Assembly (NCBI GenBank): GCA_041600415.1
Contig: JBFIKF010000003.1
Span: 62,001 to 126,000 of the forward strand
Source: JBFJKD01 sp041600415
GTDB lineage: Bacteria; Pseudomonadota; Gammaproteobacteria; Pseudomonadales; Porticoccaceae
Reading direction: 5' to 3'
Length of the DNA: 64,000 nt
Each line of letters starts with the position of its first letter. Positions within the stretch are counted from its first letter, which is position 1. The position numbers and the translations under genes were made by a program. Shown here one piece after another: positions 36,060 through 45,625 of this stretch. Below the pieces are notes generated by a model that did not search any database, was not told where the DNA came from, and saw nothing but the letters and a program-made list of their open reading frames with translations.

Positions 36060-38227
36060 CAGGCGCTCCCTCGAATTTTGCCTTGTTTGAGCGCCTCGAA
36101 AACCTGCTCCCGTGGCCCGTCGGCGACCACCCGGCCCTTATCGAGAATAATCAGGCGATCCACCATATCGAGCATGCTCATTTTGTGGGTGGTCAATATC
36201 AATGTGCGGTCCGCGGCAAATGCCGTGAGTTTGGCTTTGATCCAGTCTTCACTGGCCTGATCCATGGACGCGGTCGGTTCGTCCAGTAACAGCACGGCGG
36301 GTTTGCGCAAAAACATTCGCGCCAACGCCACCGCCTGACGTTGCCCCCCGGACAGGGTATCGCCGCGTTCACCAATGGGCATGCCAAGGCCGAGAGGGTG
36401 ACTATTTACAAAACCCGCGAGGCCAGCTTTCTCCGCAGCCTCGACGATTTCAGTATCGGTTGCACCCACGACACCAAGACTGATATTTTCCCGCAGGGTG
36501 CCAAAAAACAAGGTGATTTCCTGCGAAACGTAGCCGATGTTGGTGCGCAAATCCGCCGGGTCGAGTTGTTTGATATCAAAGCCGTCCATCAGAATAGAAC
36601 CCCGATCCGGCTCGTGCAGTGCCAACGCGAGTTTGGCGAGGGTGGATTTACCGGAACCGATGCGCCCGATCACCCCCACTTTTTCCCCCCGAGTAATGCT
36701 GAAGGACACACTTTCAAGCGCCGGACTGGATTGCTCTGGATAAAAAAATGTGACGTCCTTGAAAACAATATCGCCCTGCCATTTTTCCCGATTAAGAAAA
36801 CGCTGATCCGGGGCGCGCTCCACCGGCAGCGCCATAATTTCATCCAGGGATTTCAGAGTACCTTCCGCGTGGTCGTAGGTGGTCAGCAGAGAAGCCACCT
36901 GAGAGAGTGGCGCCAGGGCGCGGCCATTGAGAATCACGCAGGCAATCAACCCTCCCATGGTGAGCTCCTGATTAGCAATCAGATACACGCCGCCGATCAC
37001 GATCGCCACCATGGCAAATTGTTGCAGCGCCTGGACCGACATCATGGTTGAGTTAGAAATCAGACGGGACTGTAATCCCCACTGAGAGACATACCCGACG
37101 GATTGTTCCCAGGCGCGTTGCACGCGACTTTCCGCCCCCAGTGTTTTAATGGTTTCCACCCCCACCATACTTTCCACCAGGGTGGCGTTTTTCTTGGCCG
37201 CACCACGCATCACATTTTCAATGGCCGGACGCAGACGTACCTGCGCCCTGTAACCCATCAGCACGGCAATGGGAATCACAATTAGCGGTATGAGTACCAG
37301 CCAGCCACCCAGATAGGCAATAAAAGCCAGAAACAACAACAAAAACGGCAGATCAATTAAGGTCAGTATGGTGGACGAAGTAATAAAGTTACGAATGGCG
37401 TCAAATTCGTGCAAGCGGTTGGCGAACGCCCCCACCGATACCGGCCGATGCCGGGTTTTCAGATTGAGCATACGTTCAAACAATTGTGCCGAGAGAATAA
37501 CGTCAGTGCGCTTGGCGGCCATTTCCACCATGTAGCCGCGTAATATTTTCATCACCAGATCAAACAGGTAAATAATGGCGACGCCTATACCCAATGCCCA
37601 CAGGGTTTCGATGGCGTTGTTGGGCACGACCCGGTCGTACACATTCATCACAAACAGAGGCTGAGCGAGTACAAACAAGTTAATAAAGAAGGAGGCAATC
37701 AGCACATCCCGATAGATACTGCTGGAGCTTTTCAACACACCCCAGAACCAGTGCTCACCAGTATTTTTGTATATTTTGGGTGTGCGCCTGTCAAACTGCT
37801 GCATGGGTCGCAAGTAAAAAACGTGGCCGCTATACAGTGCGCGAATGGCATCCAGGGACAGTTGTTCGGAAACCTGATCCTGTGGCGAGGTCAGCACCCC
37901 GTAACCGAGCTCGGTATTAATATCTGTGAGCACAGCGGACTGGCCGCCCTTCAGCATCAGAATCGCTGGCAATACGTCCCCGGGAATATCTTCGATGGGA
38001 CGGGTCAGCAATGTCGCGGCAAGACCCGCACGGTTGGCCGCGCGCACAAACAGATCCGGGGTCAGTCGTCCCTCGTCCAGTGGTAATCCCGCCGTGATCG
38101 CGCTTTTCGAAACCACCAACCCTTCGAGCCTGGCCACCAGCACCAGGCTATCGAGCAACTCGCCAGCGCCGGTGAACGCGGCCGCTGTCTGTGTGTTGTC
38201 ACGCATTTTGTTATTCTGACTGTCCAT
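36059..38227 (-). CDS. Type I secretion ABC transporter with C39-like domain (LapB-like)
   Basis: 722 residues: an N-terminal peptidase-like domain (about 1-140) without the catalytic Cys of true C39 proteases, a six-helix transmembrane region (about 160-450) and a C-terminal ATPase. Walker A is GRIGSGKST, the signature is LSGGQRQAV and Walker B is LLLDEPTA. The degenerate C39-like domain is the arrangement used by RTX-protein exporters for substrate binding. It is coupled to the HlyD gene by a one-base overlap and is the first gene of the exporter transcript. Confidence 0.9.
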   Translation of the reverse strand: MDSQNNKMRDNTQTAAAFTGAGELLDSLVLVARLEGLVVSKSAITAGLPLDEGRLTPDLFVRAANRAGLAATLLTRPIEDIPGDVLPAILMLKGGQSAVLTDINTELGYGVLTSPQDQVSEQLSLDAIRALYSGHVFYLRPMQQFDRRTPKIYKNTGEHWFWGVLKSSSSIYRDVLIASFFINLFVLAQPLFVMNVYDRVVPNNAIETLWALGIGVAIIYLFDLVMKILRGYMVEMAAKRTDVILSAQLFERMLNLKTRHRPVSVGAFANRLHEFDAIRNFITSSTILTLIDLPFLLLFLAFIAYLGGWLVLIPLIVIPIAVLMGYRAQVRLRPAIENVMRGAAKKNATLVESMVGVETIKTLGAESRVQRAWEQSVGYVSQWGLQSRLISNSTMMSVQALQQFAMVAIVIGGVYLIANQELTMGGLIACVILNGRALAPLSQVASLLTTYDHAEGTLKSLDEIMALPVERAPDQRFLNREKWQGDIVFKDVTFFYPEQSSPALESVSFSITRGEKVGVIGRIGSGKSTLAKLALALHEPDRGSILMDGFDIKQLDPADLRTNIGYVSQEITLFFGTLRENISLGVVGATDTEIVEAAEKAGLAGFVNSHPLGLGMPIGERGDTLSGGQRQAVALARMFLRKPAVLLLDEPTASMDQASEDWIKAKLTAFAADRTLILTTHKMSMLDMVDRLIILDKGRVVADGPREQVFEALKQGKIRGSA

Positions 38228-38518
38228 TTACCGCCGCCGTATTCACACGATTATTCAGCGCAAAGCGCCCCTCGCTCCCCAGCACCCCCCGACAACGCCT
38301 GCACGATTGCGAGAGGGCCGCCGATAGTAGCACGAAGATCTTCAGAATTACATAAACCGATAGGCACAAACATCGGCTAGCGGGTTGAAATAAAAAGGCT
38401 TTTCCGCAATGTTGCAGGAATCTGTGATGCGTCGAAGACTGTCACAGTGGGCGGTGCGCCAGGCTGAGATATTCGCCCGGAGGCGCCGACGCGCGAATCG
38501 CTGTTTGCGGTACTTGGA
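38228..38518. other. Gap upstream of the adhesin exporter genes
   Basis: 291 bases between the aldehyde dehydrogenase stop and the lapB-like start, both on the minus strand. No ORF. An inverted repeat CTGTGA ... TCACAG with a 14-base spacer lies about 200 bases before the lapB-like start. It has wrong spacing for CRP and no T run, so it is noted as a structure without an assigned function. Confidence 0.4.
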
Positions 38519-39952
38519 CTACTTGCGGGGATTGTGGCCCACTATGGCTTTCACTTCGAGATAGTCCTCCAGCCCCCAGACCCCGTGTTCGCGACCGTTT
38601 CCGGACATTTTATAACCGCCGAAAGGCGCGCCCTGATCGAAACGCGCACCGTTTAGCTCCACCGATCCAGTGCGCATGCGACTGCCAACTTTTTGCGCAT
38701 GGGCCAGGTCACCGGATTGTACGTATCCAGACAAGCCATAGGGACTGTCGTTAGCCAGGGCGATGGCCTGCTCTTCGGTATCGTAGGGGATTAGACACAA
38801 AATCGGTCCGAAGGCCTCTTCCTGGGCGGTGCGCGAACTGTTGTCCACATCAGTGAATACTGTCGGCGCCACGTAATAACCGGTATCCAGTCCGTCCGGG
38901 CGCTGAGCACCACCGACCAGCAAGGTCGCCCCCTCATCGAGCGCGCGCTGAATAAATACGATAACCCGTTCGTACTGAGCCCGATTGGCAATCGGGCCCA
39001 TATAGGTATTTTCGTCCAGTGGATCCCCGACTTTTATAGCGGCCACCGCCTGTTCTACAATTTTTTCAATCTGCGATAAATCCTTGCGCGGCACCAGCAT
39101 ACGTGTCGGCGCATTACACGCCTGCCCGCTGTTAAACATACACAACCTGACGCCGCCCTTAACCGCTTTTTCATAGTTGGCGTCGTCGAGAATAATATTG
39201 GCGGATTTACCACCCAGCTCCTGACACACGCGTTTCAGTGAAGGTGCCGCTGCCGTTGCGACTGCCGATCCGGCCCGTGTGGAGCCGGTTATCGACACCA
39301 GATCGACCTGCGGATGCCCAGCCAGTGCCTCGCCGACGACAGGCCCTGCGCCCACTATCAAATTGAAAACCCCCGGCGGCAATCCGGCTGCATCGATGAT
39401 CTCGGCCAGTAAAAAAGCATCCAGCGGCGCTAATTCACTGGGCTTCAACACCATGGTACAACCCGCTGCCAGCGCAGGTGCAATCTTGACTGCGATTTGA
39501 TTGAGGGGAAAATTCCAGGGGGTAATCATGGCGCACACGCCGATCGGCTCTTTCACGACCCGCGTGGTACCGTGATCGCTGTGAAACGCATAGGTGCGTG
39601 CCAGTTGCGCCGCTTCCTTGAATGTAAAAATTGGCAAGCCTACCTGAGCGCCCCTGGCCAGCATCACCGGCATGCCCATTTGCGCGGTAATGACCGCGGC
39701 TATCTCGTCGCCGCGCGCTTCCAGCCCGGCGACAATTTTATCGATGTAAGTAGCTCTTTCCTCGGGGGACGTCTGCGACCAGCTTGCAAACGCCTCACGC
39801 GCCGCAGCTACCGCACCGTCCACATCCGCGACCGAACCCATGGCGACTTTGGCAACAACTTGTTCCGTAGCAGGATTAATCACCTCGTTAAACAGCGCAC
39901 CGTCGGATTTTTGCCATTGCCCGTTAATATAAAATTTGTCTCTCGATATCAC
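38519..39952 (-). CDS. NAD(P)-dependent aldehyde dehydrogenase
   Basis: 477-residue aldehyde dehydrogenase superfamily enzyme oxidising an aldehyde to a carboxylate in the cytoplasm. The coenzyme-binding stretch includes ITPWNFPLNQIAVKIAPAL, the general base Glu is in CQELGGKSANIIL, and the catalytic Cys is in NSGQACNAPTR. The substrate is unclear; the sequence is most like general medium-chain or betaine-type aldehyde dehydrogenases. It lies 62 bases downstream of a Rieske oxygenase, so it may oxidise the aldehyde released by that enzyme (inference). Confidence 0.88.
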   Translation of the reverse strand: MISRDKFYINGQWQKSDGALFNEVINPATEQVVAKVAMGSVADVDGAVAAAREAFASWSQTSPEERATYIDKIVAGLEARGDEIAAVITAQMGMPVMLARGAQVGLPIFTFKEAAQLARTYAFHSDHGTTRVVKEPIGVCAMITPWNFPLNQIAVKIAPALAAGCTMVLKPSELAPLDAFLLAEIIDAAGLPPGVFNLIVGAGPVVGEALAGHPQVDLVSITGSTRAGSAVATAAAPSLKRVCQELGGKSANIILDDANYEKAVKGGVRLCMFNSGQACNAPTRMLVPRKDLSQIEKIVEQAVAAIKVGDPLDENTYMGPIANRAQYERVIVFIQRALDEGATLLVGGAQRPDGLDTGYYVAPTVFTDVDNSSRTAQEEAFGPILCLIPYDTEEQAIALANDSPYGLSGYVQSGDLAHAQKVGSRMRTGSVELNGARFDQGAPFGGYKMSGNGREHGVWGLEDYLEVKAIVGHNPRK

Positions 39953-40014
39953 GTTAGTGTCTCCAGGTGCTTATCACGATCACCGTCATTGTCGTCGGGA
40001 ACGGCAAAAAATAA

Positions 40015-41169
40015 TTACTTTTCAACGTATCCCAGCGCCGTGGCGATTTGCTTGTGAAAGTGCACCAGTGCTGGCTCGTTGCGACCGAAGATACTATGAC
40101 TTTGCATGCCCGAACGCAAACCGGCCTGAATGCTTTCCACCGCCGGAATGTCCTCTTCCAGGACAGTTCTGACGGTCAGATCGAGATTTTTTTCCCAGTA
40201 ATTTTTGGCGCGCTCGGTCACCGCTGGCTGTGGAATGTAAAAGTTCAGGTAAACCGTGCACTCGTTGGGATTATCGCCCACCGGAAAGGAGCGCCAAATT
40301 TCCGCATGATCGCGCTGCATAACGAGCACCGTATTGGGAAACAATAAATACGGTATGGCGCTATGGGGCACAATATCCCACTCATCTTGCGGCAAGTTAC
40401 GCAGCTCTTTAATAGACTGGCGTGGCAGAATTTCCCGCAGGTTTTGACCAAACGGATGCATCAGGCAAAGATTGGCGATAAACAGCGGGCCCACAGTGGT
40501 CGGGTGCAGGGCGGCAAAATGGTAGGCTTCCAGAAACGTATCCAGCATCAGCTTCCAGTTCATTTTGCAGTGTAACGTGCGCTGCGCGTAGGCATGGTAG
40601 CTGCCAAAATTATAAGCCGCAAAGTCGGACTCCAGCCCCGCCAGCTGACGATCAATATTAATTTCTTCGCCCGGCGTCGGACACACCCACAGCATGCCGT
40701 ACTTCTCCACCACCGGTAACTGGAGCAGGGGTCGCTCCAGCTTGTCGACGCCGGGAAAACTACTGCTGTCGGGAATGGCCTTAAGCTCGCCCTTAAGATT
40801 GTAGCTCCAACCGTGGTAGGGACAGCTCAAACCCTGCTGCACATTGCCACACCCCTGCGCCACCTGGGCACCACGGTGCCGACAACTGTTCACAAACCCA
40901 TTCACCACACCCCGTTCATCGCGCACCAGCAGTACCGGCACGCCGGTAACATCGAGGGTCAGAAAATCACCTGTCGTTGGCAGATCACAGGAAAATCCTG
41001 CCAGCAGCGGGTATTGTTTGAACAGCAAATTTTTTTCCCTGGACAACCATTCCTCACCGCAATAGGCTGCGGCCGGATGTTGGTAGGTGGTGTCACTACG
41101 CCAGGCCAGTGTTTTATCCAGCGCCGAATATACCTGGCTACATAGATCAATCCGCGTTTTCGTTTCCAC
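40015..41169 (-). CDS. Rieske-type ring-hydroxylating/demethylating oxygenase alpha subunit
   Basis: Rieske non-haem iron oxygenase of about 384 residues. The 2Fe-2S ligands are in CRHRGAQVAQGCGNV and CPYHGW, and the mononuclear-iron histidines are in DTFLEAYHFAALHPT. Start: a GTG at 41169 has an AGGAG ribosome site with ideal 5-base spacing, while the longest frame (ATG at 41217) has none. No oxygenase beta subunit, ferredoxin or reductase lies beside it, so it would be an alpha-only type served by an unlinked reductase. Such enzymes act on quaternary amines or aromatics; the substrate cannot be told from sequence. Followed by an aldehyde dehydrogenase. Confidence 0.85.
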   Translation of the reverse strand: METKTRIDLCSQVYSALDKTLAWRSDTTYQHPAAAYCGEEWLSREKNLLFKQYPLLAGFSCDLPTTGDFLTLDVTGVPVLLVRDERGVVNGFVNSCRHRGAQVAQGCGNVQQGLSCPYHGWSYNLKGELKAIPDSSSFPGVDKLERPLLQLPVVEKYGMLWVCPTPGEEINIDRQLAGLESDFAAYNFGSYHAYAQRTLHCKMNWKLMLDTFLEAYHFAALHPTTVGPLFIANLCLMHPFGQNLREILPRQSIKELRNLPQDEWDIVPHSAIPYLLFPNTVLVMQRDHAEIWRSFPVGDNPNECTVYLNFYIPQPAVTERAKNYWEKNLDLTVRTVLEEDIPAVESIQAGLRSGMQSHSIFGRNEPALVHFHKQIATALGYVEK

Positions 41170-41256
41170 AAAGACTCCTGGCGCACCAGTATTTAAGGAT
41201 AAAACCCGGTGCATCATTCCAGTGATTCAGACAACAGTCCGTTGCCGGTAATTAGA

Positions 41257-41276
41257 TTACGTTAACGTCAACGTAA
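41257..41276. promoter_or_regulatory. 20-base inverted repeat, probable operator upstream of the Rieske gene
   Basis: TTACGTT, 6 bases, AACGTAA form a perfect 7-bp inverted repeat, with a second inner palindrome ACGTTAACGT. It lies 88 bases before the Rieske GTG and about 195 before dusA. The core resembles LiuR-type (MerR-family) operators of acyl-CoA/amino-acid catabolism genes, but the regulator itself is not in the window. Confidence 0.5.
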
Positions 41277-41469
41277 GTTTGTAAAATACTAGCCCACACT
41301 CGTAATCAGGTCAAACACTGAGTAGACGAAACGACCGTGTTAGAATGCCGTTCCGTACCGTTTTCGATTCACCCTCCCCACCTTGTTGTCGGGAAAAAAC
41401 CGTCGGTAATAAATTCATTCAGCAGTTTTATACATTCCGCCCGAGCAAAGCTACGCACCACTCACGGCT

Positions 41470-42495
41470 ATGACAGACAATCATTTATCGGACACTATGC
41501 CACCTGCACACGCCCTTAACCGGCGCATTAGTGTGGCCCCCATGATGGAGTGGACAGACCGCTTTTGCCGTTTCCTGTTGCGCCAGATTAGCCAGCACAC
41601 CCTGCTGTACACTGAAATGATTACTACCGGTGCACTGCTACATGGCGACCGGGACTACCTGTTGCGCTTCGATCAGAGCGAACACCCGGTTGCTCTGCAA
41701 TTGGGCGGCAACGATCCCCATGCGCTGGCGCTGTGCGCGCGTATGGGTCAGGAAGCGGGCTACGATGAAATCAATCTCAATTGCGGTTGCCCCAGCGATC
41801 GGGTGCTATCCGGGCAATTTGGCGCGAGTTTGATGAAAGTGCCGCACACCGTAGCGGAAGGCATTGCGGCCATGCGCGCCAGTGTTGGCATACCGGTGAC
41901 AGTAAAAACCCGGATTGGCGTGGACGCCATGGACAGTTACTCCCATCTGCTGGATTTTGTAGGCACCGTCGCGGAGGGCGGTTGCGACACCTTTATTATC
42001 CACGCCCGCAAAGCCTGGTTGCAGGGACTCAGCCCCAAACAAAATCGCGAAGTACCACCCTTGCAGTACGAGCGAGCCTACCGGCTAAAACAGGATTTTC
42101 CGGCCCTTCAAATTATCGTCAACGGCGGCATTAATTCCCTCGACGAAGCGGCACACCATTTGGCCCATGTGGACGGCGTGATGTTCGGTCGCGCCGCCTA
42201 CCACAACCCGTATTTACTGGCGGACGTGGATCGGCGTTTTTACGGAAAGACAGGGTCGATACCTTCCCGCGAACAGGTTCTCGACCGCTATGCCCGTTTT
42301 GTAGAAAATCAGCTGGCTGAAGGTGTCAAACTTAACCACATGAGTCGCCACGCCATTGGATTGTTTCAGGGGCAACCGGGGGGGCGCCGTTTTCGCCGCT
42401 ATATCAGCGAGCACGCGTACCGTCCCGGCGCGGGCACTGAGGTGCTGTACGCAGCCGTTGCCGCTATGCGTGAAACCGCCGAGGCCTGCGCATGA
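41470..42495 (+). CDS. dusA: tRNA-dihydrouridine synthase A
   Basis: FMN-dependent enzyme reducing uridine to dihydrouridine in tRNA D-loops. 341 residues. The flavin and catalytic region shows SVAPMMEWTDRFCR, the catalytic Cys in NLNCGCPSDRV, HARKAWLQGLSPKQNR characteristic of the DusA subgroup, and NGGIN plus GVMFGRAAYHNP. ATG at 41470; another in-frame ATG 36 bases on is possible. Ends with an ATGA overlap with tal, so the two are translationally coupled. Confidence 0.95.
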   Translation: MTDNHLSDTMPPAHALNRRISVAPMMEWTDRFCRFLLRQISQHTLLYTEMITTGALLHGDRDYLLRFDQSEHPVALQLGGNDPHALALCARMGQEAGYDEINLNCGCPSDRVLSGQFGASLMKVPHTVAEGIAAMRASVGIPVTVKTRIGVDAMDSYSHLLDFVGTVAEGGCDTFIIHARKAWLQGLSPKQNREVPPLQYERAYRLKQDFPALQIIVNGGINSLDEAAHHLAHVDGVMFGRAAYHNPYLLADVDRRFYGKTGSIPSREQVLDRYARFVENQLAEGVKLNHMSRHAIGLFQGQPGGRRFRRYISEHAYRPGAGTEVLYAAVAAMRETAEACA

Positions 42496-43445
42496 CGGCC
42501 CTTTCGAAGCTCGATCAATTGCGCGTGATGACCACAGTGGTTGCCGATACCGGTGATATCGAGGGCATCGCACGTTACCGCCCCGAGGATGCCACTACCA
42601 ATCCATCGTTACTGCTCAAAGCCGCACAATCGCCCCACTATCAGACATTAATCGCTACCTGTGTGGCAAATGCCAGGCTAACCACTGCGCGGGAACAGGC
42701 GCAATGTTGCGACAAACTCGCCGTAACCATCGGCTGCGAAATATTACGGTTAATTCCCGGCCGCGTTTCCACCGAGGTGGATGCCCGTTTGTCCTTCGAT
42801 ACTCAGGGCACCGTTGAGCGCGCCCTGCAATTGGTTGATCGATACGCCGAAGCCGGCATTGGCGCGGAACGGATATTGATCAAAGTGGCAGGTACCTGGG
42901 AAGGTATCCGCGCTGTCGCCGAATTGGAAAAACGCGGCATCAATTGCAATGTGACCCTTTTATTTAATGTCGTTCAGGCAATGACTGCAGCGGACGCCGG
43001 GGCGTATCTAATTTCGCCTTTTGTTGGTCGTATTCTCGACTGGCATCTGGCCAATAACGCGCATCGAGCCGAGGATCCTGACCCCGGCGTAGCGTCGGTA
43101 CGGGAAATTTATCAATTGTATAAAGCGCGACACTACGCAACGGTGGTAATGGGCGCCAGTTTTCGCAACACCGGACAAATTGAAGCGCTCGCCGGATGCG
43201 ATCGTTTGACCGTCAGTCCAGCATTACTGGAACAACTAAGCAACGATTACGGATCACTGACCCGCCGCCTCGGTGGTGTACCTGATACCACCGGCGATGC
43301 TTTGCCGGTTGATGGCGAAGTCGATTTTCGCCAGCGTCTTAACCAGGATGCCATGGCCACGGAAAAACTCAGCGAAGGGATTCGGCTGTTTATTCGCGAT
43401 CAGGAAAACCTCGAATTATTACTCACAAAATTGGCTAACAAATGA
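42492..43445 (+). CDS. tal: Transaldolase
   Basis: Pentose-phosphate enzyme interconverting sedoheptulose-7-phosphate and fructose-6-phosphate. 317 residues, the size of TalB-type enzymes. The Schiff-base Lys is in ILIKVAGTWEGI. The N-terminal signature DATTNPSLLLKAA and the phosphate-binding MGASFRN are present. It overlaps dusA by 4 bases and the terB-like gene by 4 bases, so the three form one coupled unit. Confidence 0.96.
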   Translation: MTALSKLDQLRVMTTVVADTGDIEGIARYRPEDATTNPSLLLKAAQSPHYQTLIATCVANARLTTAREQAQCCDKLAVTIGCEILRLIPGRVSTEVDARLSFDTQGTVERALQLVDRYAEAGIGAERILIKVAGTWEGIRAVAELEKRGINCNVTLLFNVVQAMTAADAGAYLISPFVGRILDWHLANNAHRAEDPDPGVASVREIYQLYKARHYATVVMGASFRNTGQIEALAGCDRLTVSPALLEQLSNDYGSLTRRLGGVPDTTGDALPVDGEVDFRQRLNQDAMATEKLSEGIRLFIRDQENLELLLTKLANK

Positions 43446-43900
43446 TTAACGGCATTCGCAAGTTTTTTACCGACTCGATCCTGCCCAACACACCCACCCA
43501 CTCCGGTGCCGCACCGATACAGAAAGCAACTGCCGCCCTGCTGGTGGAAATTATGGTCACCGACGGCAGAGTCGATACCAGCGAGGAGCTGGCCTTGATC
43601 GGTTTGCTGCAGAGCCATTTTGCGCTGGCCGCAGGCGAGTGCCACGAATTGATCGCTCTGGCGCGCGCGGAGGTCGCCGAGGCCACGTCGCTGTATCAGT
43701 TTACTGAATTGGTAAACGAACATTTTTCCGCGCAGGATAAGTACGAGCTGGTGCGTCAACTTTGGGTTATCGCCTACGCGGACCGGGAACTGGACAAATA
43801 CGAAGAGGCAACCATACGCAAAATTGCGGAGCTGATACACGTGCCCCACAGTCGCTTTATACGCGCCAAAAGCGCAGCCAAAGAAGCCGTCAGGAGCTGA
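43442..43900 (+). CDS. TerB-family protein
   Basis: 152-residue, all-helical protein with the TerB tellurite-resistance-type fold: acidic motif TDGRVDTSEE near residue 41 and ADRELDKYEEATIRKIAEL near 118. Family members probably bind a metal and have been linked to stress responses; the precise role is unknown. Start overlaps the tal stop (ATGA) and its 3' end overlaps the convergent STAS gene by 11 bases. Confidence 0.85.
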   Translation: MINGIRKFFTDSILPNTPTHSGAAPIQKATAALLVEIMVTDGRVDTSEELALIGLLQSHFALAAGECHELIALARAEVAEATSLYQFTELVNEHFSAQDKYELVRQLWVIAYADRELDKYEEATIRKIAELIHVPHSRFIRAKSAAKEAVRS

Positions 43901-44387
43901 CAGATTTTTCGAGGGAACGAATCAGGTCGGTAAAATCCGCTTCGCAACGGGGATTGATTTCAATCAGCAGTCGATGGGCAGCCAATACCTGCTGGCGCAG
44001 TTCTTCCTCGCTGGCTGCGACAGGCTCTAATTCGGCCAGATCCGCACACTCCTGGGCGCCCTCTTTGATGACCGTAAATAATTCATCGATTGCCATTACT
44101 TCGAGGGTGCGCAACAAACTTTCGTCCTGACAAAATATCAGCGGGCGAATACCCAGTTCGCGCTGACAGTAGAGTGCCAGCTTAACCAGTAATCCCAGCG
44201 TGGTGCTGTCCAGTCCCTGCGCGGCAAGTAAGTCAACCAGTACTTTACGCGCCGCACCCTGACCCTTCGCAAAAATACTGTCGATATAACGATTAAGGGA
44301 CGCACACAGTGTTACCCGCACGTCGCCGACCATTTTGATGAGAAAGGTCCCGTCGCACTCGGCTACCAGAATTTTCCCTTTGTCCAC
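43890..44387 (-). CDS. STAS-domain anti-anti-sigma-like protein
   Basis: 165 residues. The STAS fold is visible in the N-terminal ~110 residues (RVTLCASLNRYID near 23, LVDLLAAQGLDSTTLGLLV near 50), with the phosphorylatable Ser/Thr context LDSTTLG. A further ~60-residue helical tail is unassigned. It lies 1 base downstream of the receiver-PP2C gene and in the same direction, the classic pairing in which the phosphatase reactivates the anti-anti-sigma factor. Confidence 0.85.
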   Translation of the reverse strand: MDKGKILVAECDGTFLIKMVGDVRVTLCASLNRYIDSIFAKGQGAARKVLVDLLAAQGLDSTTLGLLVKLALYCQRELGIRPLIFCQDESLLRTLEVMAIDELFTVIKEGAQECADLAELEPVAASEEELRQQVLAAHRLLIEINPRCEADFTDLIRSLEKSVSS

Positions 44388-44388
44388 C

Positions 44389-45582
44389 CTATCCGCCTCG
44401 CGTCACAGTCATGACCGACACATCATCCGGCGCTTCCTTGATGTCGTTAAACCCCAGTTCCGCGCACAGTAAATCGTGTTGCATGCCACAGCGGGAGGCG
44501 GCTGCCAGAAGTTTTTCCTCCTTCCGTTGCATGGTTGCGCCCGGCAGGCAGTCCAGCACACCATCCGACGCTACCACCAGCGCGAAGCGTTCAGGAAGCG
44601 CAATCTCTTCTACATCCCAGGACGCGTCTGGAAAAAGGCCTACCGGCTTACCACTGCCACTTAAAAACCGAGCATCATCGCCGTCGACAAACACCGGCAT
44701 CGGCAGCTGTGCACCGACGGTATAGCGCAACATATTACGCTGCATGTCGATAGAACCAGCAAATATAGTCAGGTGTTTATCCAGCCCCATGGCCAATATC
44801 TGCCGATTAATATGCTCCACAAATCCCTCGGGCGCCCGCGCCAGCGCATCGAAATCATTGTCCACAATATGGCGCCGCAAAATACGCCGCAGAATAAATC
44901 CGAGCATCACCGTTACAAACGCTGAAGACGCACCATGGCCGGAAACATCGGCAAAGTAAAACAGCAGGTAGCGGTCGAATAAAATGTTGTAACCAACAAA
45001 ATCCCCGCTCAGATACAGGGACGGAATAATGCGATGGGCGATTTCGTAGTCGCCGTGGCGCAGCGGCGTGACGGGCAACATGTTCTGCTGCACCTGTCGC
45101 CCAGCGATCTGATCCATACGCAGAATACTGATGTTTTCCCGCAAATCTCGGTTGGCCCGCTCCAGCTGCTTGCGAAAATCCATATTCTGCTGATACAGAT
45201 CCTTAAACCCCCCGGCGCGCTCCACGGCCGCGCTCAAGTCTTGTTGATTAAATGGTTCGATCAATACGTCGACCGCCCCGCGACGAAAACTCGCGGCGAC
45301 ATCTTCGGGTGAGGGGTGCGTGAGAACGGGAATAACCGCCAATCCAGAATCGCGACAGCGCTGCGCGAAATGTTCATCCACGTCGACCACGTGAATACCG
45401 GTATCCATATCGATATGAATAAACAGCAGTACGGGAAGGTATTCGGAAATTTGCTCAACAGCCTCTTCCGTACCGGGCACCGTCAATATCTGGCAGTCTG
45501 CGGCACGGAGATACTGTTCCCACTGTTGACGTCGTTGTTGATCCGTTGCAATCAACATGACGCGCTTGCGTCCCCCTGCCAT
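44389..45582 (-). CDS. Response regulator with SpoIIE-type PP2C phosphatase domain
   Basis: 397 residues: receiver-like domain (about 5-125), coiled-coil linker (about 128-160) and PP2C/SpoIIE output (about 180-395; DFVGYNILF, ADVSGHGASSAF, VVASDGVLDCLPG, APDDVSVMTV). The receiver looks degenerate: the conserved Lys-Pro of the fifth strand is replaced by LIEPFN, and the usual phospho-acceptor site is unclear in FIHIDMD (Asp58 or Asp60). This may be phospho-independent. Expected to dephosphorylate the adjacent STAS protein in a partner-switching pathway. Confidence 0.87.
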   Translation of the reverse strand: MAGGRKRVMLIATDQQRRQQWEQYLRAADCQILTVPGTEEAVEQISEYLPVLLFIHIDMDTGIHVVDVDEHFAQRCRDSGLAVIPVLTHPSPEDVAASFRRGAVDVLIEPFNQQDLSAAVERAGGFKDLYQQNMDFRKQLERANRDLRENISILRMDQIAGRQVQQNMLPVTPLRHGDYEIAHRIIPSLYLSGDFVGYNILFDRYLLFYFADVSGHGASSAFVTVMLGFILRRILRRHIVDNDFDALARAPEGFVEHINRQILAMGLDKHLTIFAGSIDMQRNMLRYTVGAQLPMPVFVDGDDARFLSGSGKPVGLFPDASWDVEEIALPERFALVVASDGVLDCLPGATMQRKEEKLLAAASRCGMQHDLLCAELGFNDIKEAPDDVSVMTVTRGG

Positions 45583-45625
45583 AGATAACCCGTGTAAACG
45601 GAAAGGGCAGTCGATTCGCTACCGG

